Assembly: GCA_009787945.1 (NCBI GenBank)
Contig: WQSI01000028.1
Span: forward strand, 1-17,676
Length of the DNA stretch: 17,676 bases
Reading direction: 5' to 3'
Origin: Defluviitaleaceae bacterium
GTDB taxonomy: Bacteria > Bacillota > Clostridia > Lachnospirales > WRAX01
In this document: positions 1 to 6,423 of the stretch, one piece after another
How positions within the stretch are numbered: position 1 is the stretch's first letter
How the letters are laid out: each line of letters opens with the position of its first letter
Notes under the pieces: model-generated
Database searches by the model: none
The model's input: only the letters and a program-made list of their open reading frames with translations
Told to the model about the DNA's origin: nothing
Position numbers and translations under genes: made by a program

Positions 1-333
1 ATGCCCTATGCCAGAGCCATCATCGCTGAAAATTTGCATTTGATTGAAGTCGAGGCGGGTCGGGTGGCTGGCGGTGGCAATGTGCAGGTTCGGTTGGTGG
101 AGGGCTTGCCCTTCCCTGCCATGACCTACGCCCACATCTTCCTGCCCCAGGGCGACTATCACGCCCTGCAAATCATCATAGGTGAGGGCGCAGGGGAAAA
201 CTGGTGGTGTATTATGTTTCCGCCTATGTGTTTAATGGATGTTACCAAAGGGCAAGTGGCAGAACTGCCAAAAGAAAAAGCAGAGGAAGTTATCCTCCGC
301 CCTCGCTTTCGTATTGCTGAATTGTTTAGGTAG
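1..333 (+). CDS. spoIIR: Stage II sporulation protein R, C-terminal part (5' end outside window)
   Basis: SpoIIR is a secreted forespore signalling protein. In Bacillus it is made under sigma-F and triggers SpoIIGA to process pro-sigma-E in the mother cell. The visible 110 residues match the C-terminal half of the family: a stretch ending in LPQGDYHALQIIIGEGAGEN, then the hallmark WWCIMFPPMCLMD (residues 68-80), close to the usual GENWWCVLFPPLCFVD. Family members are about 200-250 residues with an N-terminal signal or anchor segment, so roughly half is missing. The ATG at base 1 is probably internal and not the true start. The stop lies 8 bp inside the convergent gene on the other strand. This is the main evidence that the host lineage forms endospores. 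Confidence 0.88.
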   Translation: MPYARAIIAENLHLIEVEAGRVAGGGNVQVRLVEGLPFPAMTYAHIFLPQGDYHALQIIIGEGAGENWWCIMFPPMCLMDVTKGQVAELPKEKAEEVILRPRFRIAELFR

Positions 334-817
334 TGATGCCCCAGACGCGCTTTTCACGCTTGCGGGCGAATAAGTAGGTAATTCCGCTTACCACTAAAGT
401 GGTAGCAGGTATAAGGGCAATATACAAAAGTGTATATGCTCTGTCGCCTGTGGTTGACCCTTCAACCACCGCCCATGCGCCATCTGGATTATTCGATGGT
501 ATAGTCACATTTACGGCATCTCCCACTGTCAAGCGGCTTGCGTGACCAACAATTTGATGGGTCTGCCCTTCAAATTGGTATTCAATCCTATGGACACCCT
601 GCGGAGTTTGAACAACCACTCCTTCCACATTCACAAAATCCCCAGCGAACATGGGTGACACAAAATGGAAGAACAGCCAAAGCAAAACAATCACCACTGT
701 ACCCACCAAAGCTCCTATGAAAGCGGCTTTTGCTTTGTAAGACAAGGGTTTTCCCTTGCCCTCTGGCTTGCGTTTGAAGTAATCGAGAAAGGCAAAACTT
801 TGCCGTGGGTCGTACAT
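326..817 (-). CDS. DUF3592-like small membrane protein
   Basis: This is a 163-residue protein with two predicted membrane helices (about residues 30-54 and 127-150) bracketing an extracytoplasmic domain. That domain reads VEGVVV, then an EYQFEGQTHQIVG segment, then VGDAVNVTIPSNNPDGA. The pattern of glycine, a short beta strand, VGD.V.V and an NP turn resembles DUF3592 proteins, whose function is unknown. The ATG is well supported by AGGAGGTG five bases upstream. The last codons overlap the end of spoIIR on the opposite strand, so the two genes converge. Upstream lies a 93-bp palindromic element that separates it from the anti-sigma gene, so it is probably transcribed alone. No function can be assigned beyond membrane location. 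Confidence 0.72.
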   Translation of the reverse strand: MYDPRQSFAFLDYFKRKPEGKGKPLSYKAKAAFIGALVGTVVIVLLWLFFHFVSPMFAGDFVNVEGVVVQTPQGVHRIEYQFEGQTHQIVGHASRLTVGDAVNVTIPSNNPDGAWAVVEGSTTGDRAYTLLYIALIPATTLVVSGITYLFARKREKRVWGITT

Positions 818-918
818 GTAAACACCTCCTGAAAAAATTTTTTTATATCTGCGTCACTCCGCACACCCCCAACCGTCATTGCGGGCTTGACCCTTTGGGC
901 TTTGTGGTTATATCCAGG

Positions 919-1011
919 GTAGGGGCGCGCATTGTGCGCCCGCTGTCGGGCAAGCGTACCCTTATTAACACTACGTTTGTCGGACAACAGGCGCGCAATG
1001 CGCGCCCCTAC
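919..1011 (+). repeat. Palindromic GC-rich element, copy 1
   Basis: This 93-bp element begins GTAGGGGCGCGC and ends GCGCGCCCCTAC. Each end is itself a palindrome around GGGCGCGCAATGCGCGCCC. The inner parts (GTCGGGCAAGCGTACC and ACGTTTGTCGGACAAC) are also imperfect inverted repeats, so the whole element could fold as one long hairpin. It lies between the anti-sigma stop and the start of the DUF3592-like gene. The preceding ~18 bp (TTTGTGGTTATATCCAGG) is also shared with copy 2. A GTCATTGCGGGCTTGACCC fragment precedes it at 876-894. The rest of the 818-1031 gap holds no gene. Confidence 0.88.
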
Positions 1012-1031
1012 CTTTTAACCGTCATTGCCTA

Positions 1032-1622
1032 TCAAGCACGGGATGACGCTTTAGCTTCTTTAGGTTTTTGGGTCATATTAATTTGCAGAAGAACAAGCAC
1101 CGCAAAAATTGCTAAAAATGCCACACCGTAGAAAACCAAGGTTTCTTGTGACCATTCCCCAAGGTTGCTTGCCCAGTTGCTGATGTTGCCAACGATTGTA
1201 GCACAAATCTCTGCAACAGGCGCAACAAACCCCGCAACGCCATACATACCAGCCCCATAAAACAGACTTAAAATTTCCCCTCCGAAAAGAGCCAGCGCGC
1301 CGCCACCAAAAACCACAACCGCTGCAAGCCCAAAGCCTGCAAATATCAAACTGTCAATAACTTTGCTCTTTAGGTTTTCTGCAACTTTGGCAGGTGAATA
1401 TAAGTCAAGCTCATTAACCTGCTCCATAACAGAGCTTGTAAAGCCCTCGGGGGCTTCCACCATTTCCATTTCCTCAAAGCCTTGCAAAATGTCACTATAC
1501 GCCTTAAAATCCTCTGCACACACTTGGCAAGTTTCAATGTGCTTCTCTAAGTTCATTTTTTCAAAATCATCAAGACCGCCATCCATATATTCCATCATTA
1601 AGTCAATATTCTTTTCACACAT
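1032..1622 (-). CDS. Membrane anti-sigma factor with zinc-finger (ZAS/zf-HC2-like) domain
   Basis: This 196-residue protein is the probable anti-sigma partner of the ECF sigma factor directly upstream. The N-terminus carries a zinc-binding anti-sigma signature: Cys2, then His28-x3-Cys32-x2-Cys35 (HIETCQVC). A helical linker follows, then hydrophobic segments at about 88-110, 117-140 and 163-185. It therefore has the usual cytoplasmic sigma-binding domain plus membrane anchor. The ATG at 1622 is chosen over an in-frame GTG at 1631 because AAAGGGG ends eight bases before it. The gene overlaps the sigma gene by 8 bp, implying translational coupling and balanced synthesis. The signal that inactivates it, probably envelope stress by analogy with similar pairs, cannot be read from the sequence. 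Confidence 0.85.
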   Translation of the reverse strand: MCEKNIDLMMEYMDGGLDDFEKMNLEKHIETCQVCAEDFKAYSDILQGFEEMEMVEAPEGFTSSVMEQVNELDLYSPAKVAENLKSKVIDSLIFAGFGLAAVVVFGGGALALFGGEILSLFYGAGMYGVAGFVAPVAEICATIVGNISNWASNLGEWSQETLVFYGVAFLAIFAVLVLLQINMTQKPKEAKASSRA

Positions 1623-2196
1623 AACTTTCACCCCTTTGCATATTCGCCAAAGCCTCTTTTAGCAATTTTCTAGCACGGAAAAGTCGGTTCTTTATCTTGC
1701 TTATAGGCACGCCCACAATGTCAGAAATTTCCTGATAGCTCATCCCTTGTTGATGATATAGCACAATAGGCAACTTGTACATATCTGGCAGGCTTTCCAC
1801 CGCATCTGCAAGACTTTTTGTCTGCTCTTTAGCGAGATAGACCTCCTCGGCAGAAGGCTGATGGATTGCCACGTCCTGCTCCAAATCCTCTAAATTGCTG
1901 GCTTCCACATTGTTTTTGTTGCGCCTTCTAAAATCAATTACATGGTTGGTCGCAATGCGGATAACCCATGTGGAAAACTTAAATTCATCTCTATATTTGT
2001 CGATATTTTTATAAAGTTTTATAAAAACCTCCTGAGCTTGGTCATTTGCCTCTTCCTTGTCGCTTATCATGCGCAAAACCACCGAATATACAAGGTTTTT
2101 ATACCTTTCTACAAGCTCACCAAAAGCGTCATGGTCGCCTTTTGCAACCATAGATGTCAATTCAAAATCGGTTTTATTTGTGTAGCAAATTTTCAA
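1615..2196 (-). CDS. ECF-family RNA polymerase sigma factor (sigma-70 region 2 and region 4)
   Basis: This 193-residue extracytoplasmic-function sigma factor redirects RNA polymerase to an alternative promoter set. Region 2 spans about residues 20-95, with DAFGELVERYKNLVY, the core-binding and -10 recognition helix DQAQEVFIKLYKNIDKY, and FSTWVIRIATNHVIDFRRR. Region 4 spans about 133-183, with LPDMYKLPIVLYHQQGMSYQEISDIVGVPISKIKNRLFRA as its helix-turn-helix. Only these two regions are present, as expected for ECF. The start is TTG at 2196, preceded at seven bases by GAGGTG. An ATG further upstream is out of frame and stops within ten codons. The overlapping downstream gene encodes the cognate anti-sigma factor. 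The regulon is unknown. Confidence 0.92.
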   Translation of the reverse strand: MKICYTNKTDFELTSMVAKGDHDAFGELVERYKNLVYSVVLRMISDKEEANDQAQEVFIKLYKNIDKYRDEFKFSTWVIRIATNHVIDFRRRNKNNVEASNLEDLEQDVAIHQPSAEEVYLAKEQTKSLADAVESLPDMYKLPIVLYHQQGMSYQEISDIVGVPISKIKNRLFRARKLLKEALANMQRGESYV

Positions 2197-2217
2197 CCTT
2201 CATCACCTCGCTATTTA

Positions 2218-2246
2218 AGTATACGTAGGTTTTTTTAATTTGTCTG
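2218..2246 (-). promoter_or_regulatory. Putative sigma-A-type promoter for the sigma/anti-sigma operon
   Basis: On the minus strand, CAGACA (2246-2241) is separated by 17 bases from TATACT (2223-2218). These match the housekeeping consensus at 4/6 and 5/6. The implied transcript would begin about 15 bases upstream of the TTG start codon of the sigma gene. A clear GAAAC/CGT ECF-type promoter at the right spacing was looked for and not found, so autoregulation is not supported by sequence. The flanking DNA is a run of A/T tracts. Confidence 0.5.
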
Positions 2247-2288
2247 AAAGTTTTTTAATTTTTTTATTTTTTTGTGATTATACCCAGG

Positions 2289-2381
2289 GTAGGGGCGCGC
2301 ATTGCGCGCCCGATGTCGGGCAAGCGTACCCTTATTAACACCACGTTTGTCGGACAACGGGCGCGCATTGCGCGCCCCTAC
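2289..2381 (+). repeat. Palindromic GC-rich element, copy 2
   Basis: This 93-bp copy is nearly identical to copy 1 in both arms and core. It shares the preceding TTATACCCAGG flank, so the copying unit extends beyond the palindrome. It lies 12 bp beyond the stop of the rluD-like gene and upstream of the sigma-factor promoter, where it could also act as a transcription-stopping hairpin. Confidence 0.88.
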
Positions 2382-2393
2382 CAGGTCGGTGGG

Positions 2394-3296
2394 TTATGTT
2401 AGTTTGTGCAATTTTATCAATGTTTTCTCAAAATAGTCTGGGGTGGGGGCTTCAAATTCCATTTGGTTGCCTGTGGTTGGGTGGGTGAAGCCTAATAGTC
2501 TTGCGTGGAGGGCTTGTCCTTCCAGCCCAAAGGTTTGCTTGGCGTTGCTGTAGACCACATCCCCAACAACAGGGTGGTTTATGCTTGCCATATGCACGCG
2601 GATTTGGTGGGTGCGCCCTGTTTCCAGGCGGGCGGTGATTTGGGTGAAGTTTTGGATATAATCAACCACGGTGTAATGGGTGACGGCGCGCCTTCCCGCG
2701 GGGTCTATTGCCATTTTCTTGCGGTTTATTTTGTGGCGGGCAATGGGCGCGTCTACAGTGCCGTTTGCCTTCACTCTACCATGGACAAGAGCCATATATT
2801 CACGGGTTATGGTGTGGTCTGCAAACTGGGTGGCAAAGCTCTGATGGGCGTTGTCGTTTTTGGCGGCAACCAGCAGCCCCGAAGTGTCCTTGTCGATACG
2901 GTGGACGATACCAGGGCGGGCTATGCCGTTAATGCCCGAAAGGCTGTCGCCGCAATGAAACAAAAGGGCGTTAACCAACGTCCCCGAGCTATGCCCCGCG
3001 GCAGGGTGAACCACCATGCCCTTGGGCTTGTTAATGACTATTAGGTCTGCATCCTCGTAGATAATGTCAAGGGGGATGTTCTCTGGGGCGTAGTCCAAAG
3101 GGGCAACCTCTGGCAGGTTTATTTCAAGGGCATCACCTTCGCGCAGGCGGTAATTTGCCTTGGAAGCCTTGCCGTTGACCAACACGCCCCCTGCCTCAAT
3201 GAGCTTTTGGGCGGCGTTGCGGGTCAGTCCGCTTAAATTTTGGGCATACACATCAAGGCGCGCCCCCACGTGGCTACTATCAACAATTTTAAACAT
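2394..3296 (-). CDS. rluD: RluA-family 23S rRNA pseudouridine synthase (RluD-like) with S4 domain
   Basis: This 300-residue enzyme isomerises specific uridines in large-subunit rRNA to pseudouridine. An N-terminal S4 RNA-binding domain (about 12-60, GARLDVYAQNLSGLTRNAAQ...VLVNGK) precedes the RluA catalytic domain. The catalytic motif GIVHRIDKDTSGLLV is at residues 129-143, with the nucleophilic Asp at 135. Further family motifs are DLIVINKPKGMVVHP (85-98) and ETGRTHQIRVHMA. Length and architecture are typical for the RluD/YlyB group. Target position cannot be told from sequence, so the symbol is only a family-level label. It is the last gene of the aroB-lspA operon, and its ATG overlaps the lspA end by 8 bp. 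LspA followed by an RluD-like gene is a common Firmicutes order. Confidence 0.93.
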   Translation of the reverse strand: MFKIVDSSHVGARLDVYAQNLSGLTRNAAQKLIEAGGVLVNGKASKANYRLREGDALEINLPEVAPLDYAPENIPLDIIYEDADLIVINKPKGMVVHPAAGHSSGTLVNALLFHCGDSLSGINGIARPGIVHRIDKDTSGLLVAAKNDNAHQSFATQFADHTITREYMALVHGRVKANGTVDAPIARHKINRKKMAIDPAGRRAVTHYTVVDYIQNFTQITARLETGRTHQIRVHMASINHPVVGDVVYSNAKQTFGLEGQALHARLLGFTHPTTGNQMEFEAPTPDYFEKTLIKLHKLT

Positions 3297-3807
3297 TTTT
3301 TCTAAACTTCCATTTCTTCATGTCCTCTTCTTTTAAAAAGAAGGTTAAAATTGCCATAAGAATTACAGGCAGAACCACAAAAACGTCCGCCACGTTAAAA
3401 ACCCAGGGGAAAATGCCGTCAAAGGCGGTTATCATAAACATGTCCACAACGCCTGTCGGGCGGAAAAGGCGGTCAACAAAGTTGCCCAAAGCCCCGCCAA
3501 TAAGGATTAGGATTGTGAAGCGGTATACCCTGCCAACTTTGTTGTGATTGGGCAGGGTTGTGTAAAAATACACCAAAAAGCCTAGGATTATCAGGGTCAT
3601 TATGATGAAAAGCCATCGACCGCCTTGCATCAGCCCAAACGCCATGCCTGTGTTGTTAAGGCGGAAAAAGGAGAAGATGCCTTCAAGAACAACGACTTCC
3701 TCACGGTAGTTTAGGTTTGTTAGGGCGATAAATTTTGTTAGCTGGTCAATCCCTAAAACGCCTAGGACGATAAGGGCTGGTAGTATATATTTTTTAAAGG
3801 TTTTCAT
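3289..3807 (-). CDS. lspA: Lipoprotein signal peptidase (signal peptidase II)
   Basis: This membrane aspartic protease removes the signal peptide from diacylglyceryl-modified prolipoproteins, such as the cyclophilin lipoprotein encoded at 6424-7371. The 172 residues contain four predicted membrane helices. Conserved motifs are NNTGMAFG (51-58), GGALGNFVDRLFR (104-116), VVDMF with catalytic Asp122, and FNVADVFVV with catalytic Asp141. Length is normal for the family. The ATG overlaps the aroB stop as ATGA and is preceded by GAGAGG. Its end overlaps the rluD-like start. This indicates translational coupling through all three genes. Confidence 0.95.
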   Translation of the reverse strand: MKTFKKYILPALIVLGVLGIDQLTKFIALTNLNYREEVVVLEGIFSFFRLNNTGMAFGLMQGGRWLFIIMTLIILGFLVYFYTTLPNHNKVGRVYRFTILILIGGALGNFVDRLFRPTGVVDMFMITAFDGIFPWVFNVADVFVVLPVILMAILTFFLKEEDMKKWKFRKNV

Positions 3808-4799
3808 AATATCCTCTCAATCGCTTTTATGACTTGGGGTTTGGTTGGTTTTGTGGTTATTTGGGCTGTACCTAATTTGTTTGTGGTTATTAGGGTTAGG
3901 TTTTGGTTAATTGCTTTTTTGTCTTTTAACATTAGGTTGTAGATTTTGTTTGCTGGCAGTTCTGGCGCATGGCGCAGGGTGGTGGGCAGTCCGAAGCCCT
4001 CCATTATTTTTATGGCGCGGTCTGCTTGGGCTTGGTTTAGGCTCAGGTTGCGGACGGAGTAGTCTAAGGCGCAGGTCATACCTAGGGCTACACAATGCCC
4101 GTGGGGCTTGGTGAAGTTTAACCCGCTTTCAATGGCATGTCCAAAGGTGTGACCAAAGTTGAGGATTTGGCGCAGGCCCGCTTCTTTTTCATCTTGGTTT
4201 ACAATATCTGTTTTAATGTTAATGCTACGCTGTATAATGTGGGTTAAAGCGTTGTGATTGCGGGACAATATGGTGTTTTGGTTGTCACCCAGATAATCCA
4301 GCAAAGGCTCGTCTTTTATTATACCGTATTTTATCACTTCTGCCAACCCCGAAATAAAATCTTCTGGGGGTAAGGTGGATAAAGTGCTGATATTGCAATA
4401 AACCAGGCTGGGTTTGTGGAATGTGCCAACCAAATTTTTGCCCCCGAGAAAGTCCACCCCTGTTTTGCCGCCATGGGCAGCGTCCACCATACCCATTAGG
4501 GTTGTGGGAAGGGCTATCCAGTTTATGCCCCGCATGTAGATGGAAGCGGCAAAGCCTGCCATGTCTGTAACAACGCCGCCACCAAGGGCGATTACTGTAG
4601 ACTTTCTGTCAAGCCCTACCCCAGCCATAGCTTCCAAAATTTTAACAATATTTTCCATGTTTTTGGCAGCTTCGCCAGAGGGCAGGATGTGGCGGGGCAA
4701 GCTGTCGAAATCATCCAAATAAAGCTTTGCCACATTCTCATCCGTAACTAAAAAGACCTTGCCTTTGATATTCAAACAATCCCAATTTTCCTTAATCAT
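3804..4799 (-). CDS. aroB: 3-dehydroquinate synthase, compact N-terminus
   Basis: AroB converts DAHP to 3-dehydroquinate, step two of the shikimate pathway, using NAD and a divalent metal. Visible motifs: VTDENVAKLYL (18-28), LPSGEAAK (39-46), the NAD-binding GGGVVTDMAGFAASIYMRG (73-91), LPTTLMGMVDAAHGGKTGVD (97-116), GLAEVIKYG with metal-binding Glu154, NFGHTFGHAIE (214-224) and HGHCVALGM (233-241). At 331 residues it is about 25-30 shorter than typical enzymes. The first beta strands before KVFLVTDEN are missing, and the helix before LPSGE is short. The start is the first ATG; the SD is weak (GGGGGT ten bases upstream). A short palindrome begins 24 bp upstream. It heads the operon with lspA and the rluD-like gene. 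A possible promoter is TTGTCT-N17-TAATAT, with the -10 inside that palindrome. Confidence 0.93.
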   Translation of the reverse strand: MIKENWDCLNIKGKVFLVTDENVAKLYLDDFDSLPRHILPSGEAAKNMENIVKILEAMAGVGLDRKSTVIALGGGVVTDMAGFAASIYMRGINWIALPTTLMGMVDAAHGGKTGVDFLGGKNLVGTFHKPSLVYCNISTLSTLPPEDFISGLAEVIKYGIIKDEPLLDYLGDNQNTILSRNHNALTHIIQRSINIKTDIVNQDEKEAGLRQILNFGHTFGHAIESGLNFTKPHGHCVALGMTCALDYSVRNLSLNQAQADRAIKIMEGFGLPTTLRHAPELPANKIYNLMLKDKKAINQNLTLITTNKLGTAQITTKPTKPQVIKAIERIL

Positions 4800-4822
4800 A
4801 GCTGTGTTACCCCCAAACGCAT

Positions 4823-4846
4823 GTAGGGGCGCATATTATGCGCCCC
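4823..4846. repeat. Short GC palindrome (solo element end) upstream of aroB
   Basis: GTAGGGGCGCAT followed by ATTATGCGCCCC is a short palindrome matching the 27-bp ones at 5200 and 12712 but lacking the final TAC. It sits in the leader or promoter region of aroB. Here it could stop transcription arriving from upstream, or provide part of a -10 sequence. Confidence 0.75.
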
Positions 4847-4921
4847 CCAGACCGTAGACAAAGTACCTACAACGTCATTAGACCTATTGCGGGCTTGACC
4901 CGCAATCCCGTACGTTGCGTG

Positions 4922-5015
4922 GTAGGGGCGCGCATTGTGCGCCCGCTGTCGGGCAAACGTACCCTTCATCAACATTACCTTTGTCGGATAACGGGCGCGC
5001 AATGCGCGCCCCTAC
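4922..5015 (+). repeat. Palindromic GC-rich element, copy 3, in a gene-free repeat zone
   Basis: This 94-bp copy has the same arms as copies 1 and 2 and the core CTGTCGGGCAAACGTACCC ... CTTTGTCGGATAACGGG. It lies within the 4800-5238 gap, which contains no gene. Besides this element, the gap holds a TTGCGGGCTTGACCCGCAA hairpin at 4888-4906, two short palindromes and the 43-bp direct repeat described separately. Reading frames in the gap are products of the repeats. Confidence 0.88.
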
Positions 5016-5077
5016 CACCGTCATTACGAACCCCGCCCGCAATTCCATCAGCACTAACAAACCCCTACAATATGGGG

Positions 5078-5174
5078 CTTGGAATGACATGTGGGTTCCC
5101 GTGTCAAGCGCGGGATGACGCGTTGCGTCAGCTTGGAATGACATGTGGGTTCCCGTGTCAAGCGCGGGATGACG
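5078..5174. repeat. Perfect 43-bp direct repeat, two copies
   Basis: Bases 5078-5120 recur exactly at 5132-5174, a period of 54 bp. The unit starts CTTGGAATGACATG and ends GCGCGGGATGACG. It contains TTCCCGTGTCAAGCGCGGGA, a small imperfect hairpin of the same kind seen at 7381, 12912 and 13172. Confidence 0.9.
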
Positions 5175-5199
5175 AGTTTGGAAGGTTTGTCTACGGCAC

Positions 5200-5226
5200 G
5201 TAGGGGCGCATATTATGCGCCCCTAC
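5200..5226. terminator. 27-bp perfect palindrome, possible terminator of the stalk-domain gene
   Basis: Two 13-base arms (GTAGGGGCGCATA and its complement) flank a single central base. It lies 12 bp past the stop of the minus-strand gene at 5239-6216, where a stem-loop would be expected. No strong T-tract follows on the minus strand, so intrinsic termination is uncertain. The palindrome is one of the short repeat family. Confidence 0.5.
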
Positions 5227-5238
5227 GGTATATTTAAA

Positions 5239-6216
5239 TTATTGTTCAAAGTTTTGATAAAGTGTCATTAAAATCTCACCACTTGGCATTACGGTGGTAG
5301 CAATACCCATCACATCTCGGAAGAAGGATAGGGGTACATGTACATGCCCCGAAATTATCTCTGGCGGCAATTCCAGCCCATGGGTGTTTTCCCCCACAAC
5401 CACCTCTGTTGTGCGGTTGCCCTGGATGATGGTCGTAACCCCAGCGTCCGCATCCCATTCAGCTGTGAAGCCAAACAGGCGCACAACCTCGCCAAGGCGC
5501 ACCATAATCGTGTTATACTGCTCCTCATCCATGGTGACAAACAGGTTGTCCTCTATGGTTTCGTTGTGGATGGATATTATTGAAAAGCCTTCTGTGTGGA
5601 TTTCCCTGTTGCCTAGGGCAAATGTGCCAGAAGCAAAAGGTATTACAAGTATTGAGCCGTTTATATAAAATGGGTGATTATTGTCGATTCCAGAAAAGTT
5701 AGCAACGAACAGGCGGGGGCTTTCAGCCACCATATTATTAAGGCGGTTGTTTATCATAGCTAAAGCATTGGGGTTATAGTCAGATAATGAGATAATTTCG
5801 TTGGTTTCGGCATTTATTACGGTGGTTGCCCGGGCACGGGTGGTGGTGGCAGATATTGCGGTCATATTAATTACAACAGAAACAAAGTCACCCGATACAA
5901 AAACATTGTTGGAAAACTCTAAAGAAGCGGCGCGCCCAGCATGTTCCTCTACAAAATCATTAAATTGGGCTGTGAAGCGGGCATTTAGCTCCTCATCAAA
6001 AGCGCGGTTGCCAGTGACAGCGCGGGGCAGCTGACCAGAGATGGTAAGCCCAATCGCGCCGCGGCGAGGGGGTGCATTACGGTTTGTGATGCCCTCTGCA
6101 AAATCTTCCCCAGAAGCGTGGGTGGTTTGCACAGCAGAAACAACCATCACAAGCCCAACGCCCATAACAGCAAAACTTTTGCATATTTTTTTGAAAATTT
6201 TATTGGGTTTTTTCAT
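5239..6216 (-). CDS. Secreted protein with PdaC/RsiV-like (DUF4163-type) region and copper-amine-oxidase-type stalk domain
   Basis: This 325-residue exported protein has a signal peptide (MKKPNKIFKK, then a hydrophobic core to about residue 30, likely cleavage after THA, residue 34). Residues about 50-140 resemble the DUF4163/DUF3298 fold of PdaC and RsiV: a leading beta strand, FDEELNARFTAQFNDFVEEHAG, then VINAETNEIISLSDY. Residues about 243-320 resemble the copper-amine-oxidase N-terminal stalk domain: MVRLGEVVRLFGFTAEWDADAGVTTI ... HVPLSFFRDVMG. The catalytic oxidase domain is absent. The start is ATG at 6216, not the upstream in-frame codon at 6252: AAAGGAGAG precedes 6216, and 6252 lies upstream of the predicted transcript start. 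Function is unknown; cell-wall or surface binding is plausible. It is divergent from the cyclophilin gene. Confidence 0.78.
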   Translation of the reverse strand: MKKPNKIFKKICKSFAVMGVGLVMVVSAVQTTHASGEDFAEGITNRNAPPRRGAIGLTISGQLPRAVTGNRAFDEELNARFTAQFNDFVEEHAGRAASLEFSNNVFVSGDFVSVVINMTAISATTTRARATTVINAETNEIISLSDYNPNALAMINNRLNNMVAESPRLFVANFSGIDNNHPFYINGSILVIPFASGTFALGNREIHTEGFSIISIHNETIEDNLFVTMDEEQYNTIMVRLGEVVRLFGFTAEWDADAGVTTIIQGNRTTEVVVGENTHGLELPPEIISGHVHVPLSFFRDVMGIATTVMPSGEILMTLYQNFEQ

Positions 6217-6240
6217 GGTTCTCTCTCCTTTCCTGTGCTT

Positions 6241-6269
6241 ATTATAGGGCAAAACACGGCTATAGTCAA
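6241..6269 (-). promoter_or_regulatory. Sigma-A promoter of the stalk-domain gene
   Basis: On the minus strand, TTGACT (6269-6264), 17 bases, then TATAAT (6246-6241). The predicted transcript starts about 6234, leaving a leader of roughly 18 bases that just contains the ribosome binding site of the ATG at 6216. Confidence 0.82.
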
Positions 6270-6331
6270 TGGTAAATTCCGTTATTAAAGAAACTGTAAC
6301 AAAACGGACACAATTTTTCCGTAATTTGCCC

Positions 6332-6360
6332 TTGAAGATTTGGGCAATATAGTGTATAAT
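6332..6360 (+). promoter_or_regulatory. Sigma-A promoter of the cyclophilin lipoprotein gene
   Basis: TTGAAG (6332-6337), 17 bases, then a perfect TATAAT (6355-6360). The transcript would start about 6367, giving a leader of nearly 60 bases. The divergent promoter to the left is about 60 bp away, so one regulator could serve both, but no shared operator was seen. Confidence 0.8.
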
Positions 6361-6423
6361 GTTTAATTACAGTATAGCATGGCATAGGTATGTCATTTTA
6401 ACAGAAGGAGAGGATAATTTAAA

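Noticed and set aside
805..1131. 108-codon ORF across the first palindromic element
   Set aside because: It is built from the repeat (GARIVRP...SGKRTL type peptide), overlaps the anti-sigma gene end on the other strand, and has no protein-like conservation beyond the repeat itself.
2218..2260. ECF-type autoregulatory promoter for the sigma gene
   Set aside because: An AAC-containing -35 candidate and CGTATA exist, but the spacing of over 20 bases is too long; a housekeeping-type promoter fits better.
4838..5203. ORFs on both strands in the 4800-5238 gap (also 4796-5002, 4884-5144)
   Set aside because: The predicted peptides are translations of the same GC-rich repeats in several frames, and none has a supporting RBS.
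6217..6252. Longer start for the stalk-domain protein at 6252
   Set aside because: It would lie upstream of the predicted transcription start, with its codons covering the -10 box at 6241-6246; the ATG at 6216 has the RBS and gives a normal signal peptide.
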